A DNA stretch of 64,000 nucleotides from Bradyrhizobium sp. MOS003 (lineage in GTDB: Bacteria; Pseudomonadota; Alphaproteobacteria; Rhizobiales; Xanthobacteraceae). Position 1 is the stretch's first letter, and each line of letters opens with the position of its first letter. Where the stretch lies: contig NZ_PYFW01000001.1 of the NCBI RefSeq assembly GCF_003020125.1, forward strand, positions 248,001 through 312,000. Direction: 5' to 3'. The notes below the pieces were generated by a model, which saw only the letters and a list, made by a program, of their open reading frames with translations, was not told the DNA's origin and made no database searches. A program made the position numbers and the translations under genes. Shown here in pieces: positions 19,276 to 28,978 of the stretch.

Positions 19276-20100
19276 TCACTTCTGTGACGTCAATTGCCTT
19301 GCCTGCACCCCGTAACGGATCACGTTCACGCCGCCCGCGCGCTTGATCCCCTGGTCTTCAGGCGTGCCGTCGACTGCGTTGGCATCGACGATGCTCCGCA
19401 GCGCGAGCTGGAGCGTGCCGCCCTGGCGTGCGGCTGCGAGGATCGCGACCTGGTCGGGCCGGAGCTCGAGCGTGACGGTCTTGCCGACGACGGCGTTCTG
19501 GCCGTCTTTCTCCTTCGGCGCCTGATCGATCGCGAGCACACGGATATTGGTCAGGATGACCTCGGACAGGACGAGGTCGTTGCCGCCGGTCGGACCATTG
19601 TTGTTGTTGGCGCCGTCGGGGTTCTTCAGGCGGCGGGTCAGGACGATGTCGACGCGGTCATTCGGAAGGATGAAGCCGCCGGCGGCGGTCTCGGCGGAAA
19701 TCTCGGTGGAAACGGCGCGCATCCCGGCGGGCAAGATCGCGGCCATGAAGCCGGAGCCGTCGGCCTTGACCAGCTTCTGCTCGCGGATCGGCTCGCCCTG
19801 CATCAGCGGGACGCGGGCGATCGAGCCGGCGATCTGGGTCTGCGCCTCGGGCCTGCTGTCGCGGCGGATGAAGGCGCTGCTCGCGGTCGCAGCCGGCCAG
19901 GCTTGCCATTGCAGGTCCTCCGGCTTCACGGCCTGGCCGAGCCCGATATCGGACTTGGCGACGAGGACCTCGACGGTCGGCAACTTCTCGGCGGCGGGCA
20001 GGACGGGCGCAGGCTTGTTGTCGAAGCCGCTCGCCAGATACGCCGCGACGCCGCCGGCGCCCAGCGCGATGACGAGAACGACGATACGTGCGGTGTTCAT
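19276..20100 (-). CDS. cpaB: Tad pilus assembly protein CpaB (RcpC), SAF domain
   Basis: A 274-residue protein with one N-terminal membrane anchor (IVVLVIALGAGGVAAYLAS, residues 5-24) and a SAF domain starting EVLVAKSDIGLGQAVKPEDL. The C-terminal RcpC-like region includes VTLELRPDQVAILAAARQGG. CpaB works with the secretin in the periplasm. It is the first gene of the minus-strand cpaBCDE set. Its leader contains a long inverted repeat (20107-20165) that ends seven bases from the start codon. No pilin or prepilin peptidase gene is found upstream. Confidence 0.92.
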   Translation of the reverse strand: MNTARIVVLVIALGAGGVAAYLASGFDNKPAPVLPAAEKLPTVEVLVAKSDIGLGQAVKPEDLQWQAWPAATASSAFIRRDSRPEAQTQIAGSIARVPLMQGEPIREQKLVKADGSGFMAAILPAGMRAVSTEISAETAAGGFILPNDRVDIVLTRRLKNPDGANNNNGPTGGNDLVLSEVILTNIRVLAIDQAPKEKDGQNAVVGKTVTLELRPDQVAILAAARQGGTLQLALRSIVDANAVDGTPEDQGIKRAGGVNVIRYGVQARQLTSQK

Positions 20101-20400
20101 ACGCTTCTACTCATACGCGGGGCACTCGAACCGCACCTGGCGTGTTCCCCCGCGTCGATGAGTAGGCAGTAAAAGTATAAGGGGTGTTGCGAGGCCGAAC
20201 GCTCCGGCCGGCCGGGATGCTGGTTCTCCGCAGATGGTGAACGGCGCGTTATTGGGTCGGCCAGCGGCCCCGTAGATTCACGCAGTACGAGGCGTTCGTT
20301 CGCATGACATGCGCCGCGTCATGGTGAACGGGTGGTTAGTGATGCGGCCGGCGACGCGGGGAGAGTTCGCGCTCTTCCCAACGTCATCATTGCAGAGCGC
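20101..20400. other. Intergenic region between gshB and cpaB
   Basis: 300 bases after the gshB stop and before cpaB, both on the minus strand. Besides the cpaB leader hairpin, an AT-rich patch at about 20170-20181 reads TTATACTTTTAC on the minus strand and could be the cpaB -10 region. I looked for a short Flp-type pilin gene in all frames and saw no AIEYGLI-like sequence. No RNA gene is evident. Confidence 0.5.
20107..20165 (-). promoter_or_regulatory. Inverted repeat in the cpaB leader
   Basis: CTACTCAT (20107-20114) plus CGCGGGG (20116-20122) pair with CCCCGCG (20148-20154) plus ATGAGTAG (20158-20165), giving 15 pairs with a small internal bulge and a 25-base loop. On the cpaB transcript the 3' arm ends six bases before the ATG, partly covering the GTAGAAG ribosome site. 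This could be translational control or a protein-binding site. Confidence 0.55.
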
Positions 20401-21345
20401 TTACTTCGCCCGCTTCTGCTCGATCACGTCCCACACCTTCGCTGCAACATCGGGCCCGCCGAGGCGCGCGATGGCACGGATGCCCGTTGGCGAGGTCACG
20501 TTGATCTCGGTGAGGTTGCCGTTGATGACGTCAATGCCGACGAACAGCAAGCCGCGCTCGCGCAGCGCCGGGCCGACGGTGGCACAGATCTCGCGCTCGC
20601 GCGGGGTGAGTTCGGTCTCCTGCGCCGCGCCGCCGCGCACCATGTTGGAGCGGAGGTCGTCGGCGGCCGGCACGCGATTGACCGCGCCGGCGAACTCGCC
20701 GTTGACCAGGATGATGCGCTTGTCGCCGTGCCTCACCTCGGGGATGAATTGCTGGATCACCCAGGGCTCCCGGAACGTCACCGAGAACATGTCGTATAGC
20801 GAGCCGAAGTTCATGTCCTGCGGCATCACGCGGAACACCGCTGCGCCACCATGGCCGTGCAGCGGCTTCATCACGACGGCGCCGTGCTTGTCGCGGAAGG
20901 CGTTGATTTCGTCGAGGTCGCGCGAGATCAGGGTCGGCGGCATCAGCTGCGGAAAGTTCATCACGAACAGCTTTTCCGGCGCGTTGCGCACCGAGGCGGG
21001 ATCGTTGACCACCAGCGTCTTCGGATGGATGCGCTCCAGAAGATGCGTCGAGGTGATGTAGGCGAGGTCGAACGGCGGGTCCTGGCGCAGCAGCACCACG
21101 TCAAAGCCGTTCAGCGCCTCGCGCCTGGGTTCACCGAGCGTGAAGTGGTTGCCGGGCTCGTCGCGCACGGTGAGGAACTGAACCGGCGCTACGATTTCCT
21201 CGCCGACCATCGATAGCTTGTCGGGCGTGTAATAGGACAGGCCATGGCCGCGCTTCTGCGCCTCCAAAAGCAGCGCAAAGGTGGAATCGCCCTTGATGTT
21301 GATGCGGGCGATGGGGTCCATCTGGACGGCGACGTTCAGTTTCAT
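20401..21345 (-). CDS. gshB: Glutathione synthetase
   Basis: ATP-grasp ligase joining gamma-glutamylcysteine and glycine. Start ATG 21343-21345 ([15 protein letters not shown]) gives 314 residues, the family length; the frame continues 22 codons upstream without similarity. Conserved parts include [25 protein letters not shown] and the metal-binding [17 protein letters not shown]. It follows yraN by ten bases and is the last gene of the rsmI-yraN-gshB run. Confidence 0.96.
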   Translation of the reverse strand: MKLNVAVQMDPIARINIKGDSTFALLLEAQKRGHGLSYYTPDKLSMVGEEIVAPVQFLTVRDEPGNHFTLGEPRREALNGFDVVLLRQDPPFDLAYITSTHLLERIHPKTLVVNDPASVRNAPEKLFVMNFPQLMPPTLISRDLDEINAFRDKHGAVVMKPLHGHGGAAVFRVMPQDMNFGSLYDMFSVTFREPWVIQQFIPEVRHGDKRIILVNGEFAGAVNRVPAADDLRSNMVRGGAAQETELTPREREICATVGPALRERGLLFVGIDVINGNLTEINVTSPTGIRAIARLGGPDVAAKVWDVIEQKRAK

Positions 21346-21355
21346 GGTCTGCCTT

Positions 21356-21757
21356 TCAGGTCGAGGCGTCGAATGCCGCCAACACATGGCGCGGAAGTCG
21401 CTTCGGCGCAATCAGCATGGCGTCGAATCGCAATTCGAATTCGGCATGCTCGGGATGCGCGGCAAGCCAGCCCTGTGCGGCATTGATGATGCGCTGCTGC
21501 TGGCGCGGCGTCACGGCGAAGGCGGCGTCATCCAGCGTGGCGCGCGCCTTGACCTCGACGAAGGCGATCAGATTGCGCCGGCGCGCCACGATGTCGATCT
21601 CGCCATGCGGGTTGCGGTAGCGCTTGGCCAGGATACGGTAGCCCTTGGCCATCAGATAGGCGGCTGCGCGACTCTCCGCGGAGATGCCGGTTTGGAACGC
21701 GGCGACGCGTTCGGGCGAGGCGACCTTCGGTTCCGCCGGGACCTCAGTCTTCGCCAT
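21356..21757 (-). CDS. YraN/UPF0102 family endonuclease-like protein
   Basis: A 133-residue protein with the UPF0102 signature: [30 protein letters not shown] followed by VEVKAR, here described by key residues Glu and Asp of the restriction-endonuclease-like (PD-(D/E)xK) fold in GEIDIV and FVEVKAR. Members are putative nucleases or Holliday-junction-related proteins; precise function is unsettled. The start overlaps the end of rsmI by 14 bases. The rsmI-yraN neighbourhood is widely conserved in proteobacteria. Confidence 0.9.
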   Translation of the reverse strand: MAKTEVPAEPKVASPERVAAFQTGISAESRAAAYLMAKGYRILAKRYRNPHGEIDIVARRRNLIAFVEVKARATLDDAAFAVTPRQQQRIINAAQGWLAAHPEHAEFELRFDAMLIAPKRLPRHVLAAFDAST

Positions 21758-22694
21758 CGCCGCCCCTCAGGTCTTTGGCGAGCTCGAGCGCGCGGGCATA
21801 GACTTCGCGGCGCGGCCGTCCCGAGAGTGCGACCGCATGCGCCACGGTATCCTTGACGCTGTGCGCGGCAAGCTGCTCGCGCAACAGATCGTCCAGCGCA
21901 TCCGATGTCAGCATCTCGGCATCGGCTGCTGGCGGAGCGATCACCAGAACGAACTCGCCGCGCGTCTCCAGCGTATCGGCCCCGCGCGCCAGCTGGCTCA
22001 ACGGTGCGCGCGAAATCTCCTCGTGCAGCTTGGTCAGCTCGCGGCAGATCGCGGCCTCGCGGGTGCCCATGATCTCGGCGAGCTCTGCGAGCGTGTCCTG
22101 CACGCGGTTGCCGGAGTCGAACATCACCAGCGTGGCGTCGATGCGCGCAAGCTCGGTCAGGCGCGCCTTTCGCGCGGCTGACTTCGCCGGCAGAAACCCC
22201 TCGAAAAAGAAACGGTCGGTCGGCAGTGCCGCGACCGACAGCGCCGCCAGCACCGAGGACGGGCCGGGCAGGGCATACACCGCATGGCCGGCGGCGCAGA
22301 CCTCGCGGACCAGCTTGAAGCCGGGATCCGAGATCAGCGGCGTGCCGGCGTCGGAGACCAGTGCAATCGAGCCACCCTGCGCCAGCGCCTCCAGGATTTT
22401 CGGACGCGCGGCTTCCGCATTGTGCTCGTGATATTGTTTGAGCTGTGCTGCAATCGCGTAGCGCTCGGTCAGGCGCCGGGTGATGCGGGTGTCCTCGCAG
22501 GCGATGACGTCGACGCCGGCGAGGGTCTGGAGCGCCCGCACCGTGATGTCGCCGAGATTGCCGATGGGGGTTGCGACCAGATGCAGGCCCGGTGCCGCCT
22601 TCGGCGCCGCAAGGCGATGGGCATCGATGGAGAAACCGCGCGTGGCGGCGTCTTGAGCTTCAGGCGTATTTATCGGGGCCGGCTTTGCGCGCAT
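21744..22694 (-). CDS. rsmI: 16S rRNA (cytidine-2'-O)-methyltransferase RsmI
   Basis: Methylates the ribose of C1402 in 16S rRNA. The 316-residue protein has an N-terminal extension of about 35 residues, then the tetrapyrrole methylase-type fold: [33 protein letters not shown] and [21 protein letters not shown]. All are RsmI hallmarks. It is the first gene of a minus-strand run with yraN and gshB, and is divergent from the LpoA-like lipoprotein gene across a 339-base gap. Confidence 0.95.
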   Translation of the reverse strand: MRAKPAPINTPEAQDAATRGFSIDAHRLAAPKAAPGLHLVATPIGNLGDITVRALQTLAGVDVIACEDTRITRRLTERYAIAAQLKQYHEHNAEAARPKILEALAQGGSIALVSDAGTPLISDPGFKLVREVCAAGHAVYALPGPSSVLAALSVAALPTDRFFFEGFLPAKSAARKARLTELARIDATLVMFDSGNRVQDTLAELAEIMGTREAAICRELTKLHEEISRAPLSQLARGADTLETRGEFVLVIAPPAADAEMLTSDALDDLLREQLAAHSVKDTVAHAVALSGRPRREVYARALELAKDLRGGDGED

Positions 22695-23033
22695 AATGAA
22701 GTCAACTTAGGCACGATCCGCAGGGCTGGGAACCGGCTCGTCGAAAAAGATCGTACTGAGGTGAGGGGCGAGGAACGGACGGGAATGTGATCGATTCAGG
22801 ATCACGTCGAGAGGCAATGAGGGCTCTTGCGCCATATTCGCGACTGAAACACCGCCTTGATGCTGAATGAGCGAGGGTAAACAGCTTCTGGAACCGGAAG
22901 GCGGCCGCGTTAAGGGGCTATTATCCTTTTGTTTCGGTTAACTATTTGCCGACAATATGCCTGAATCCGCGGCTTGTGTCGTGGAAAGAATATCGTCACC
23001 GGCCGGAGCCGGCGGGTCAGAAGAGAAGTTGCC
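22695..23033. other. Divergent intergenic region rsmI / LpoA-like gene
   Basis: 339 bases without a gene. It should hold both divergent promoters. An AT-rich stretch at 22914-22960 includes TTGTTT (22929-22934) and, 17 bases on, ACAATA (22952-22957), a possible sigma-70 promoter for the plus-strand lipoprotein gene. A GATCGATTCAGGATC imperfect dyad lies near 22787-22802. No RNA gene was recognised. Confidence 0.4.
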
Positions 23034-24266
23034 ATGGTGGGCCCGCGTTATCCAAAATTTCCCGTTCCGGGGCGTCTTATGTCAGGGGCGACTCGCCGGA
23101 GCGCGCTCGGCCTGCTGATCGGCGCCCCTCTGCTGTCGGCCTGCGCCGGCGTGCAGCAGAGCCTGAGCCAATTCTCCAGCCCGTTCTCGAGCTCGACGCC
23201 ACCGGCTCAGCCCGCGGGTCCCCCGCAGCAGGCAACGACCGCCGGCACCGGCGGCGTGAAGGTCGCCGTGATCCTGCCGCTCTCGGCCGCCGGCAATGCC
23301 GGGCTTGCCGCACAATCCATGCGCAACGCCGCCGAGATGGCGCTGGCCGAATTCCAGAACCCGAACATCCAGCTGCTGATCAAGGACGACAATGGCAGCC
23401 CGCAAGGTGCGCAGGCTGCCGCGCAACAGGCCGTCGACGAAGGCGCCGAGATCATTCTGGGACCGCTGTTCGCGCAATCGGTGCCGGCAGTGGCGCAGGT
23501 CGCGCGCACGCGCGGCATCTCGGTGATCGCGTTCTCGACCGATTCCAGCATCGCCGGCCGCGGCGTCTATCTGCTCTCCTTCCTGCCGGAGTCCGACGTC
23601 AACCGCATCGTCGAATATTCCGCCAGCGTCGGAAAGCGCTCCGTCGCCGTGCTGGTTCCCGACAATGCCTATGGCAACGTCGTCGAGGCCGCGGTGAAGG
23701 CGGCCGTGCCGCGCCGTGGCGGACGCATCGTCGCTTTCGAAAAATACGGCGCCGATCGCGCCACGCCGGCGCGCACCGTGGCGCAGCAGCTCGGCAGCGC
23801 CGATGCGCTGTTCATCGCCGATGACGGCGATGCCGTGGTGTCGGTGGCAGATGCGATGACGGCGGCGGGCGCGAACTTACGCAACATCCAGCTGCTCGGC
23901 ACCGGCCTGTGGGACAATCCCCGCGTCTATGCCAATGCCAGCCTGCAGGGCGGCCTCTACGCCGCGCCCGATCCGGCCGGCTTTCGCGCGTTCTCCGGAC
24001 GCTATCGCACCAAATATGGCGCGGAGCCGATTCGCACCGCGACGCTCGCCTATGATGCGGTCGCCCTCGTCGCCGCGCTGGCGCGCACGCAAGGCACCAC
24101 GCGCTTCTCGCCGGATGTACTCACCAATCCGTCGGGCTTCGCCGGCATCGACGGCCTGTTCCGCTTCCGCGCCGACGGCACCAATGAGCGCGGGCTTGCG
24201 GTGATGAAGGTGACGCAGGGTGGCGGCGTTGCGGTCGCGGGATCGCCGAAGAGTTTTGGGGCGTAG
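23034..24266 (+). CDS. Penicillin-binding protein activator / LpoA-like lipoprotein
   Basis: A 410-residue exported lipoprotein from ATG 23034; an internal ATG at 23079 (MSGATRRSALGL) is an alternative start. The signal ends in the lipobox APLLSACAG. A low-complexity Ser/Pro linker follows, then a type 1 periplasmic binding fold (VKVAVILPLSAAGNAG, DDNGSPQGAQ, GPLFAQSVPAVAQVA, GLWDNPRVYANASLQGG). This is the arrangement of the C-terminal half of LpoA, the outer-membrane activator of PBP1a, and it is also similar to amino-acid binding proteins. Location beside rsmI and yraN, as in E. coli yraL-yraM-yraN, supports the LpoA-like reading. Confidence 0.87.
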   Translation: MVGPRYPKFPVPGRLMSGATRRSALGLLIGAPLLSACAGVQQSLSQFSSPFSSSTPPAQPAGPPQQATTAGTGGVKVAVILPLSAAGNAGLAAQSMRNAAEMALAEFQNPNIQLLIKDDNGSPQGAQAAAQQAVDEGAEIILGPLFAQSVPAVAQVARTRGISVIAFSTDSSIAGRGVYLLSFLPESDVNRIVEYSASVGKRSVAVLVPDNAYGNVVEAAVKAAVPRRGGRIVAFEKYGADRATPARTVAQQLGSADALFIADDGDAVVSVADAMTAAGANLRNIQLLGTGLWDNPRVYANASLQGGLYAAPDPAGFRAFSGRYRTKYGAEPIRTATLAYDAVALVAALARTQGTTRFSPDVLTNPSGFAGIDGLFRFRADGTNERGLAVMKVTQGGGVAVAGSPKSFGA

Positions 24267-24284
24267 GTCGACGACGGCAGCCCG

Positions 24285-25499
24285 CTACGCTGCGAGATCC
24301 GCGACCACCGCATCGAGCACCGGAAATCCGCTGCTCGTCACGCGCAACCGGCCCGTCGCATCGACCGTGATCGCGCCCTCTTCGCGCAGCAGTGCGATGC
24401 GCTTGGGGTCGAGCGGGCGGCCGGAGAGCGCTCTGTAGCGCTCGGGGTCGATGCCCTCGGCCAAACGCAATCCCATCAGCAGGAATTCGTCGGCGCGCTC
24501 TTCGCTGTTGAGGAGATCGTCGGTGACGACACCATGGCCGTTGGTCTCGACCCGCATCAGCCAGGCCTCGGGACGCTTCTCGGTGGCGATGGCGTGCCTG
24601 ATGCCGTCGATGTCGAGCCGGCCGTGGGCGCCCGGGCCGATGCCGGCATATTCCTCGCCGCGCCAATAGACCAGATTGTGCCGGCACTCGGCGCCGCGCC
24701 GCGCGTGATTGGAGATCTCGTAGGCGGGCAGACCGAGCTTGTCGCAGGTTTCCTGCGTGACGTCGTAGAGCGCGCGCGCGACCGCTTCGTCCGGCGTCTT
24801 CAGCTTGCCGGCCTGGTGCAGGCCGAAGAACGGCGTGCCTTCCTCGATCGTCAATTGATAGAGCGACAGATGTTCGGCGGCTTCATCGATGGCGAGGCGC
24901 AATTCATCGGCCCACATCGCCGGCGTCTGGTCGGGACGGGCGTAGATCAGGTCGAACGAATAACGGTCGAACGAGCGGCGCGCGATGGCAACGGCGTCGA
25001 GCGCCTCGCGCGCGCTGTGCATGCGACCGAGCGCCTTCAGCGACGCATCGTCGAGCGCCTGTACACCAAGCGAGACGCGGTTGACGCCGGCTGCGCGATA
25101 GCCGGCAAAGCGCGTGGCTTCGACGCTGGTCGGATTCGCCTCGAGCGTCACTTCGACGTCGCCGGCGACGTTCCAGTGCTTGCCGATGGCATCGAGCACC
25201 GCGCCGACCGTTGCCGGCTGCATCAGCGACGGCGTGCCGCCGCCGAGGAAGATCGAGGTGACCTCACGGCCCGGCGAACGCTGCGCGGTCGTTTCGATCT
25301 CGCGGGCGAAAGCGGAGGCGAAGCGCGCTTCGTCGATCGCGGCGTGGCGGACGTGGCTGTTGAAGTCGCAATAGGGGCACTTCGACAGGCAGAACGGCCA
25401 GTGCACGTAGACGCCGAAGGCTGCAGAGTCTTGTCTTGACGCGTTTTCCTGGCGCGAACCGGTATCCACTTCGCTGGAAAACGCTCTAGCGCGGCTCAA
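24285..25499 (-). CDS. hemW: HemW-like radical SAM protein (heme chaperone family)
   Basis: A 404-residue radical SAM protein of the HemW/HemN-like family. The CxxxCxxC cluster motif is CLSKCPYC near residues 37-44, and [10 protein letters not shown] and SLGVQALDD are typical. HemW binds heme and hands it to apoproteins; older annotation called it oxygen-independent coproporphyrinogen oxidase. The start is unusual: there is no ATG, only TTG at 25497-25499 (preceded by GGAG) or GTG at 25467-25469, and the first ~25 codons run through a palindromic repeat. The TTG overlaps the end of rdgB by 14 bases. It belongs to the rph-rdgB-hemW run. Confidence 0.9.
   Translation of the reverse strand: MSRARAFSSEVDTGSRQENASRQDSAAFGVYVHWPFCLSKCPYCDFNSHVRHAAIDEARFASAFAREIETTAQRSPGREVTSIFLGGGTPSLMQPATVGAVLDAIGKHWNVAGDVEVTLEANPTSVEATRFAGYRAAGVNRVSLGVQALDDASLKALGRMHSAREALDAVAIARRSFDRYSFDLIYARPDQTPAMWADELRLAIDEAAEHLSLYQLTIEEGTPFFGLHQAGKLKTPDEAVARALYDVTQETCDKLGLPAYEISNHARRGAECRHNLVYWRGEEYAGIGPGAHGRLDIDGIRHAIATEKRPEAWLMRVETNGHGVVTDDLLNSEERADEFLLMGLRLAEGIDPERYRALSGRPLDPKRIALLREEGAITVDATGRLRVTSSGFPVLDAVVADLAA
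25437..25489. repeat. Palindromic repeat overlapping the hemW start and rdgB stop
   Basis: GCGTTTTCC (25441-25449) and GGAAAACGC (25476-25484) bracket a core containing GCGAACCGGTATCCACTTCGC. I recall this GTTTTCC/AACCGGTATCC element as highly repeated in Bradyrhizobium intergenic DNA. Here it is translated: it encodes roughly residues 5-21 of the predicted HemW, and the rdgB stop codon sits at its edge. Confidence 0.75.
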
Positions 25500-26121
25500 G
25501 GCAGATCTCCGCCAGTTTCACGAAGGCGCGGGCGCGATGCGACAGGCCGAGGCCGAGCGGCGGCAGGCCGTGCTTCTCGATGCTTTCCATCTCGCCGAAG
25601 GTGCGGCCGTGGCCGTCGGGCAAGAACATTGGGTCATAGCCGAAGCCGGCGGTGCCGCGCGGCGGCCAGACCAGCGTGCCTTCGACGCGCGCCTCGACCT
25701 CTTCGAGATGATCGTCGGGCCAGGCGACGCAGAGCGCGGAGACGAAGTGGGCCTTGCGCCTGTCCGGTGTGGTCGCGCCGCGCTCCTGCAACAGGCGCTC
25801 GATCTGCGCCATCGCCGCGTTGAAATCCTTGCTCGGTCCGGCCCAGCGCGCGCTGTAGATACCGGGCGCGCCGTCGAGCGCGTCGACCACGATGCCGGAA
25901 TCGTCGGCGAAGGCTGGAAGCCTGGTCGCCTGCGCCGCCGCGATCGCCTTGATCGCGGCATTGCTGCGGAAATCGTTGCCGGTCTCGTCGGGCTCGTCCA
26001 GGCCGAGTTCACCCGCGGACACCGCCTGGATGCCGTAAGGCGCCAAAAGCTCCCGCATCTCGGCGAGCTTGCCGGGATTATGGGTGGCGATGACCAGCTT
26101 TCCGGTGATTCGGCGGTGCAT
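25486..26121 (-). CDS. rdgB: RdgB/HAM1 non-canonical purine NTP pyrophosphatase
   Basis: Hydrolyses dITP, XTP and ITP to keep deaminated purines out of nucleic acids. ATG 26119-26121 gives [19 protein letters not shown], 211 residues, as expected. Key motifs are [35 protein letters not shown] (Asp catalytic pair), GFGYDPMF and SHRARA. The gene starts 11 bases after the rph stop, and its TAG stop at 25486-25488 lies at the edge of the palindromic repeat that leads into hemW. Confidence 0.96.
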   Translation of the reverse strand: MHRRITGKLVIATHNPGKLAEMRELLAPYGIQAVSAGELGLDEPDETGNDFRSNAAIKAIAAAQATRLPAFADDSGIVVDALDGAPGIYSARWAGPSKDFNAAMAQIERLLQERGATTPDRRKAHFVSALCVAWPDDHLEEVEARVEGTLVWPPRGTAGFGYDPMFLPDGHGRTFGEMESIEKHGLPPLGLGLSHRARAFVKLAEICLEPR

Positions 26122-26132
26122 GGGCTTATTGA

Positions 26133-26846
26133 CTACGCGACAGCCAGTTTCTGCAAGTCCACCAGACGCGCAATGCCCTTCTGGGCCAGTGCCATCAGCG
26201 CCAGGAACTCGTCCTGTGTGAACGGTTCGCGTTCCGCGGTGCCCTGCACCTCGATGATGCGGCCATCGCCAGTCATGACGAAATTGGCGTCGGTCTGGGC
26301 TTCCGAATCCTCGGCATAGTCGAGATCGAGCACCGGCGTGCCGTTGTAGATGCCGCAGGAGATCGCAGCGACGTTGTCGCGCATCACCTTGGCCTTGATC
26401 ATGTTGCGCGCCTTCATCCAGGCGATGCAATCGGCGAGCGCGACCCAGGCGCCGGTGATCGAGGCCGTGCGCGTGCCGCCATCGGCCTGCAGCACGTCGC
26501 AATCGACCGTGATCTGACGCTCGCCGAGCGCTTCGAGATCGACGATGGTGCGAAGCGAGCGGCCGATCAGGCGCTGGATCTCGACGGTGCGGCCGCTCTG
26601 CTTGCCGGCGGCGGCCTCGCGGCGCGTGCGTTCCGAGGTCGCGCGCGGCAGCATGCCGTATTCGGCCGTGACCCAGCCGCGGCCCTGGCCCTTCAGCCAC
26701 GGCGGCAGGCGATCTTCCAGCGTGGCGGTGACCAGCACATGGGTGTCGCCGAATTTCACCAGGCAGGAGCCTTCCGCATATTTGACCACGCCGCGCTCCA
26801 GCGTCACGGGGCGCAATTCGTCGGGCGCACGGCGGCTTGGCCGCAT
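26133..26846 (-). CDS. rph: Ribonuclease PH
   Basis: Phosphorolytic 3'-5' exoribonuclease that trims tRNA precursors. The start is ATG 26844-26846 ([19 protein letters not shown]), giving 237 residues; the upstream 39-codon extension is proline-rich shadow sequence. Conserved segments include [63 protein letters not shown] (phosphate-binding and subunit core). It heads the minus-strand rph-rdgB-hemW run and is divergent from hrcA, 182 bases apart, a common alphaproteobacterial arrangement. Confidence 0.96.
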   Translation of the reverse strand: MRPSRRAPDELRPVTLERGVVKYAEGSCLVKFGDTHVLVTATLEDRLPPWLKGQGRGWVTAEYGMLPRATSERTRREAAAGKQSGRTVEIQRLIGRSLRTIVDLEALGERQITVDCDVLQADGGTRTASITGAWVALADCIAWMKARNMIKAKVMRDNVAAISCGIYNGTPVLDLDYAEDSEAQTDANFVMTGDGRIIEVQGTAEREPFTQDEFLALMALAQKGIARLVDLQKLAVA

Positions 26847-26972
26847 GGGAAATCCTCCAGAACTCGTCGGTGTAGGGCTGTTCGCGGTGCTTGTAGGTGG
26901 GGTGAGGGTATGCGGCAAGGGGGAAGGACAAGGCTTTTTCACCCCCGGTTCTCCGCCCTGCAAACGCGGCGC

Positions 26973-27001
26973 TTGTCATAACCCTCCCGGATGGACAAAT
27001 T
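26973..27001 (+). promoter_or_regulatory. Possible sigma-70 promoter of hrcA
   Basis: TTGTCA (26973-26978), a 17-base spacer and CAAATT (26996-27001) lie 28 bases before the GTG start of hrcA. The -35 box is good and the -10 box is poor, so the call is tentative. Confidence 0.4.
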
Positions 27002-27028
27002 ACATGCGTCTGACAGGAGTTACCGTCT

Positions 27029-28117
27029 GTGGCCCATCACGATCCGATCCATCTGATCGCGCCGCGCGCGGGGCTCGCCCAGCTCAACGAGCGTTCTCGC
27101 GACATCTTTCGTCAAATTGTCGAAAGCTATCTCGCGACCGGTGAGCCCGTCGGTTCGCGCAATATCTCGCGCCTGATCGCCATGCCGCTGTCGCCGGCCT
27201 CGGTCCGCAACGTCATGGCTGATCTGGAACAGCTCGGCCTGATCTATGCACCCCACACCTCAGCGGGCCGGTTGCCGACGGAACTCGGCCTGCGCTTCTT
27301 CGTCGATGCCCTGATGCAGGTCGGCGACCTCAACGAGGCCGAGCGGCAGTCGATCCAGAGTCAGCTCACCTCCGTCGGCCAGGCGCACTCGGTCGAGGCG
27401 GCGCTGGACCAGGCGCTGACGCGGTTGTCGGGCCTGACCCGCGCCGCCGCGGTGGTGCTGACGCCGAAATCCAATGCGCGGCTGAAGCACATCGAATTCG
27501 TCCGCCTGGAACCGGAAAAGGCGCTGGTGATCCTGGTCGGCGAGGACGGCCAGGTCGAAAACCGCGTGCTGTCGCTGCCCCCCGGAGTTCCCTCCTCGGC
27601 GATCACCGAGGCCGGCAATTTCCTCAATGCGCGCATCCGCGGCCGGACCCTGGCCGAGGCCCGGCTCGAGCTCGAGACGGCGCTTGGAGAGGCCCGCGCC
27701 GAGCTCGATCAGCTGGCACAGAAGGTGATTTCCGCCGGAATCGCCAGCTGGTCCGGCGGCGAGACCGAGGACCGCCAGCTCATCGTCCGCGGCCACGCCA
27801 ATCTGCTCGAAGATCTGCATGCGCTGGAGGATCTGGAGCGGGTTCGGCTCCTGTTCGACGATCTCGAGACCAAGCGCGGGGTGATCGACCTGCTGGGGCG
27901 CGCCGAGACCGCCGAGGGCGTGCGCATCTTCATCGGCAGCGAAAACAAGCTGTTTTCGCTGTCGGGGTCCTCCACCATCATCTCGCCCTATCGGGATGCC
28001 GCCGGCCATATCGTCGGCGTTTTGGGTGTGATCGGGCCGACGCGGCTGAATTATGCCCGCGTGATCCCGACCGTGGACTACGCCGCCCGCATCGTCAGTC
28101 GCCTGCTGGGAGGCTGA
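27029..28117 (+). CDS. hrcA: Heat-inducible transcription repressor HrcA
   Basis: Repressor that binds CIRCE operators in front of groESL in alphaproteobacteria. The 362-residue protein begins with GTG 27029, preceded by AGGAGT at 27016-27021. The N-terminal winged-helix region shows [29 protein letters not shown], followed by [26 protein letters not shown], both diagnostic. The C-terminal regulatory domain ends [28 protein letters not shown]. It precedes grpE by 105 bases. I found no CIRCE sequence in the window, so its target operon lies elsewhere. Confidence 0.97.
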   Translation: MAHHDPIHLIAPRAGLAQLNERSRDIFRQIVESYLATGEPVGSRNISRLIAMPLSPASVRNVMADLEQLGLIYAPHTSAGRLPTELGLRFFVDALMQVGDLNEAERQSIQSQLTSVGQAHSVEAALDQALTRLSGLTRAAAVVLTPKSNARLKHIEFVRLEPEKALVILVGEDGQVENRVLSLPPGVPSSAITEAGNFLNARIRGRTLAEARLELETALGEARAELDQLAQKVISAGIASWSGGETEDRQLIVRGHANLLEDLHALEDLERVRLLFDDLETKRGVIDLLGRAETAEGVRIFIGSENKLFSLSGSSTIISPYRDAAGHIVGVLGVIGPTRLNYARVIPTVDYAARIVSRLLGG

Positions 28118-28222
28118 CCGGCGTTTGATCCGTTCACGGGCGCTTGATTTTCGGCGTCCGAAGCACGATATCCGGGCCAGAAAACTCCCACGCGAAACCA
28201 GACCAGTTCGAGAAATGAGCCG

Positions 28223-28840
28223 ATGACCGATCGAGACCGGCAACCCGAAGACACGACTGCTGCGACCGGCGAGCCCGTGGTGTCGAAACCCTACATCATG
28301 CCCGACGATCCCGAGCCCGGCTCGGTCGAAACGTTGCAGAAGGAAGCCGCCGAGGCGCGCGACCGCATGCTGCGGACGCTGGCCGAGATGGAGAATTTGC
28401 GCAAGCGCACCACCAAGGAGGTCGCCGACGCCCGCCTCTACGGCATCACCGGCTTTGCCCGCGACGTGCTCGACATCGCCGACAATCTCCAGCGCGCGCT
28501 CGATGCCGTTCCAGCCGAGGCTCGCGCCACGGCCGATCCCGGCCTGACCGCGCTGATCGAGGGTGTCGAGCTCACCGAGCGCTCGCTACACAGCGCGCTC
28601 GAAAAGCACGGCGTGAAGAAGCTGGATCCGCAGGGCCAGAAGTTCGATCCGAACTTCCACCAGGCGATGTACGAAGTGCCTGATGCGTCGGTGCCGTCGG
28701 GCACCGTGGTGCAGATCATGCAGGCCGGCTATACGATCGGCGATCGCGTGCTGCGCCCGGCCCTGGTCGGCGTTGCCAAGGGCGGCGCGAAGCCCGCGCC
28801 GGCCGCCAACACCAACGAGCCGAACAGCGCGGCGAACTGA
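28223..28840 (+). CDS. grpE: Nucleotide exchange factor GrpE
   Basis: Promotes ADP release from DnaK. The protein is 205 residues with a disordered N-terminus, a long coiled-coil (about residues 35-90, [31 protein letters not shown] in part) and the C-terminal beta-wing signature ([43 protein letters not shown], key region residues 145-190). It follows hrcA and lies 2.4 kb before dnaK. A CTTG at 28143-28146 precedes it, but no good heat-shock -10 follows at 17 bases, so an RpoH promoter is not supported here. Confidence 0.97.
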   Translation: MTDRDRQPEDTTAATGEPVVSKPYIMPDDPEPGSVETLQKEAAEARDRMLRTLAEMENLRKRTTKEVADARLYGITGFARDVLDIADNLQRALDAVPAEARATADPGLTALIEGVELTERSLHSALEKHGVKKLDPQGQKFDPNFHQAMYEVPDASVPSGTVVQIMQAGYTIGDRVLRPALVGVAKGGAKPAPAANTNEPNSAAN

Positions 28841-28847
28841 TCGATCT

Positions 28848-28891
28848 TCAGGGTGAGAGGCGCGTGAGCGCCGTCTCGAACCATGCAGGCC
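28848..28891. repeat. Half copy of a palindromic repeat
   Basis: The reverse complement of this stretch (GGCCTGCATGGTTCGAGACG and onward) closely matches the left half of the element at 36939-37050. Only half is present, directly after grpE, suggesting an eroded or truncated copy. Confidence 0.6.
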
Positions 28892-28978
28892 AGCTGCCGC
28901 AGCGGAGCCTTCATGCTTCCAGACGCGCACGAACAAGCGCGCTCCTCGGTATGAAGGGCTTGCAGTTGTTCGCGCCGA

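Noticed and set aside
20101..20400. Flp/PilA pilin gene upstream of cpaB
   Set aside because: No short frame with the conserved Gly-x4-Glu-Tyr pilin motif was found on either strand.
22695..23033. RNase P RNA or other structured RNA
   Set aside because: The gap is too short for the usual RNase P RNA and lacks its conserved segments as far as I can see.
26850..27028. CIRCE operator near hrcA
   Set aside because: No TTAGCACTC-N9-GAGTGCTAA-like dyad is present in front of hrcA, grpE or dnaK.
28118..28222. RpoH promoter before grpE
   Set aside because: CTTG is present, but no CYTAT-type -10 occurs at 17-18 bases.
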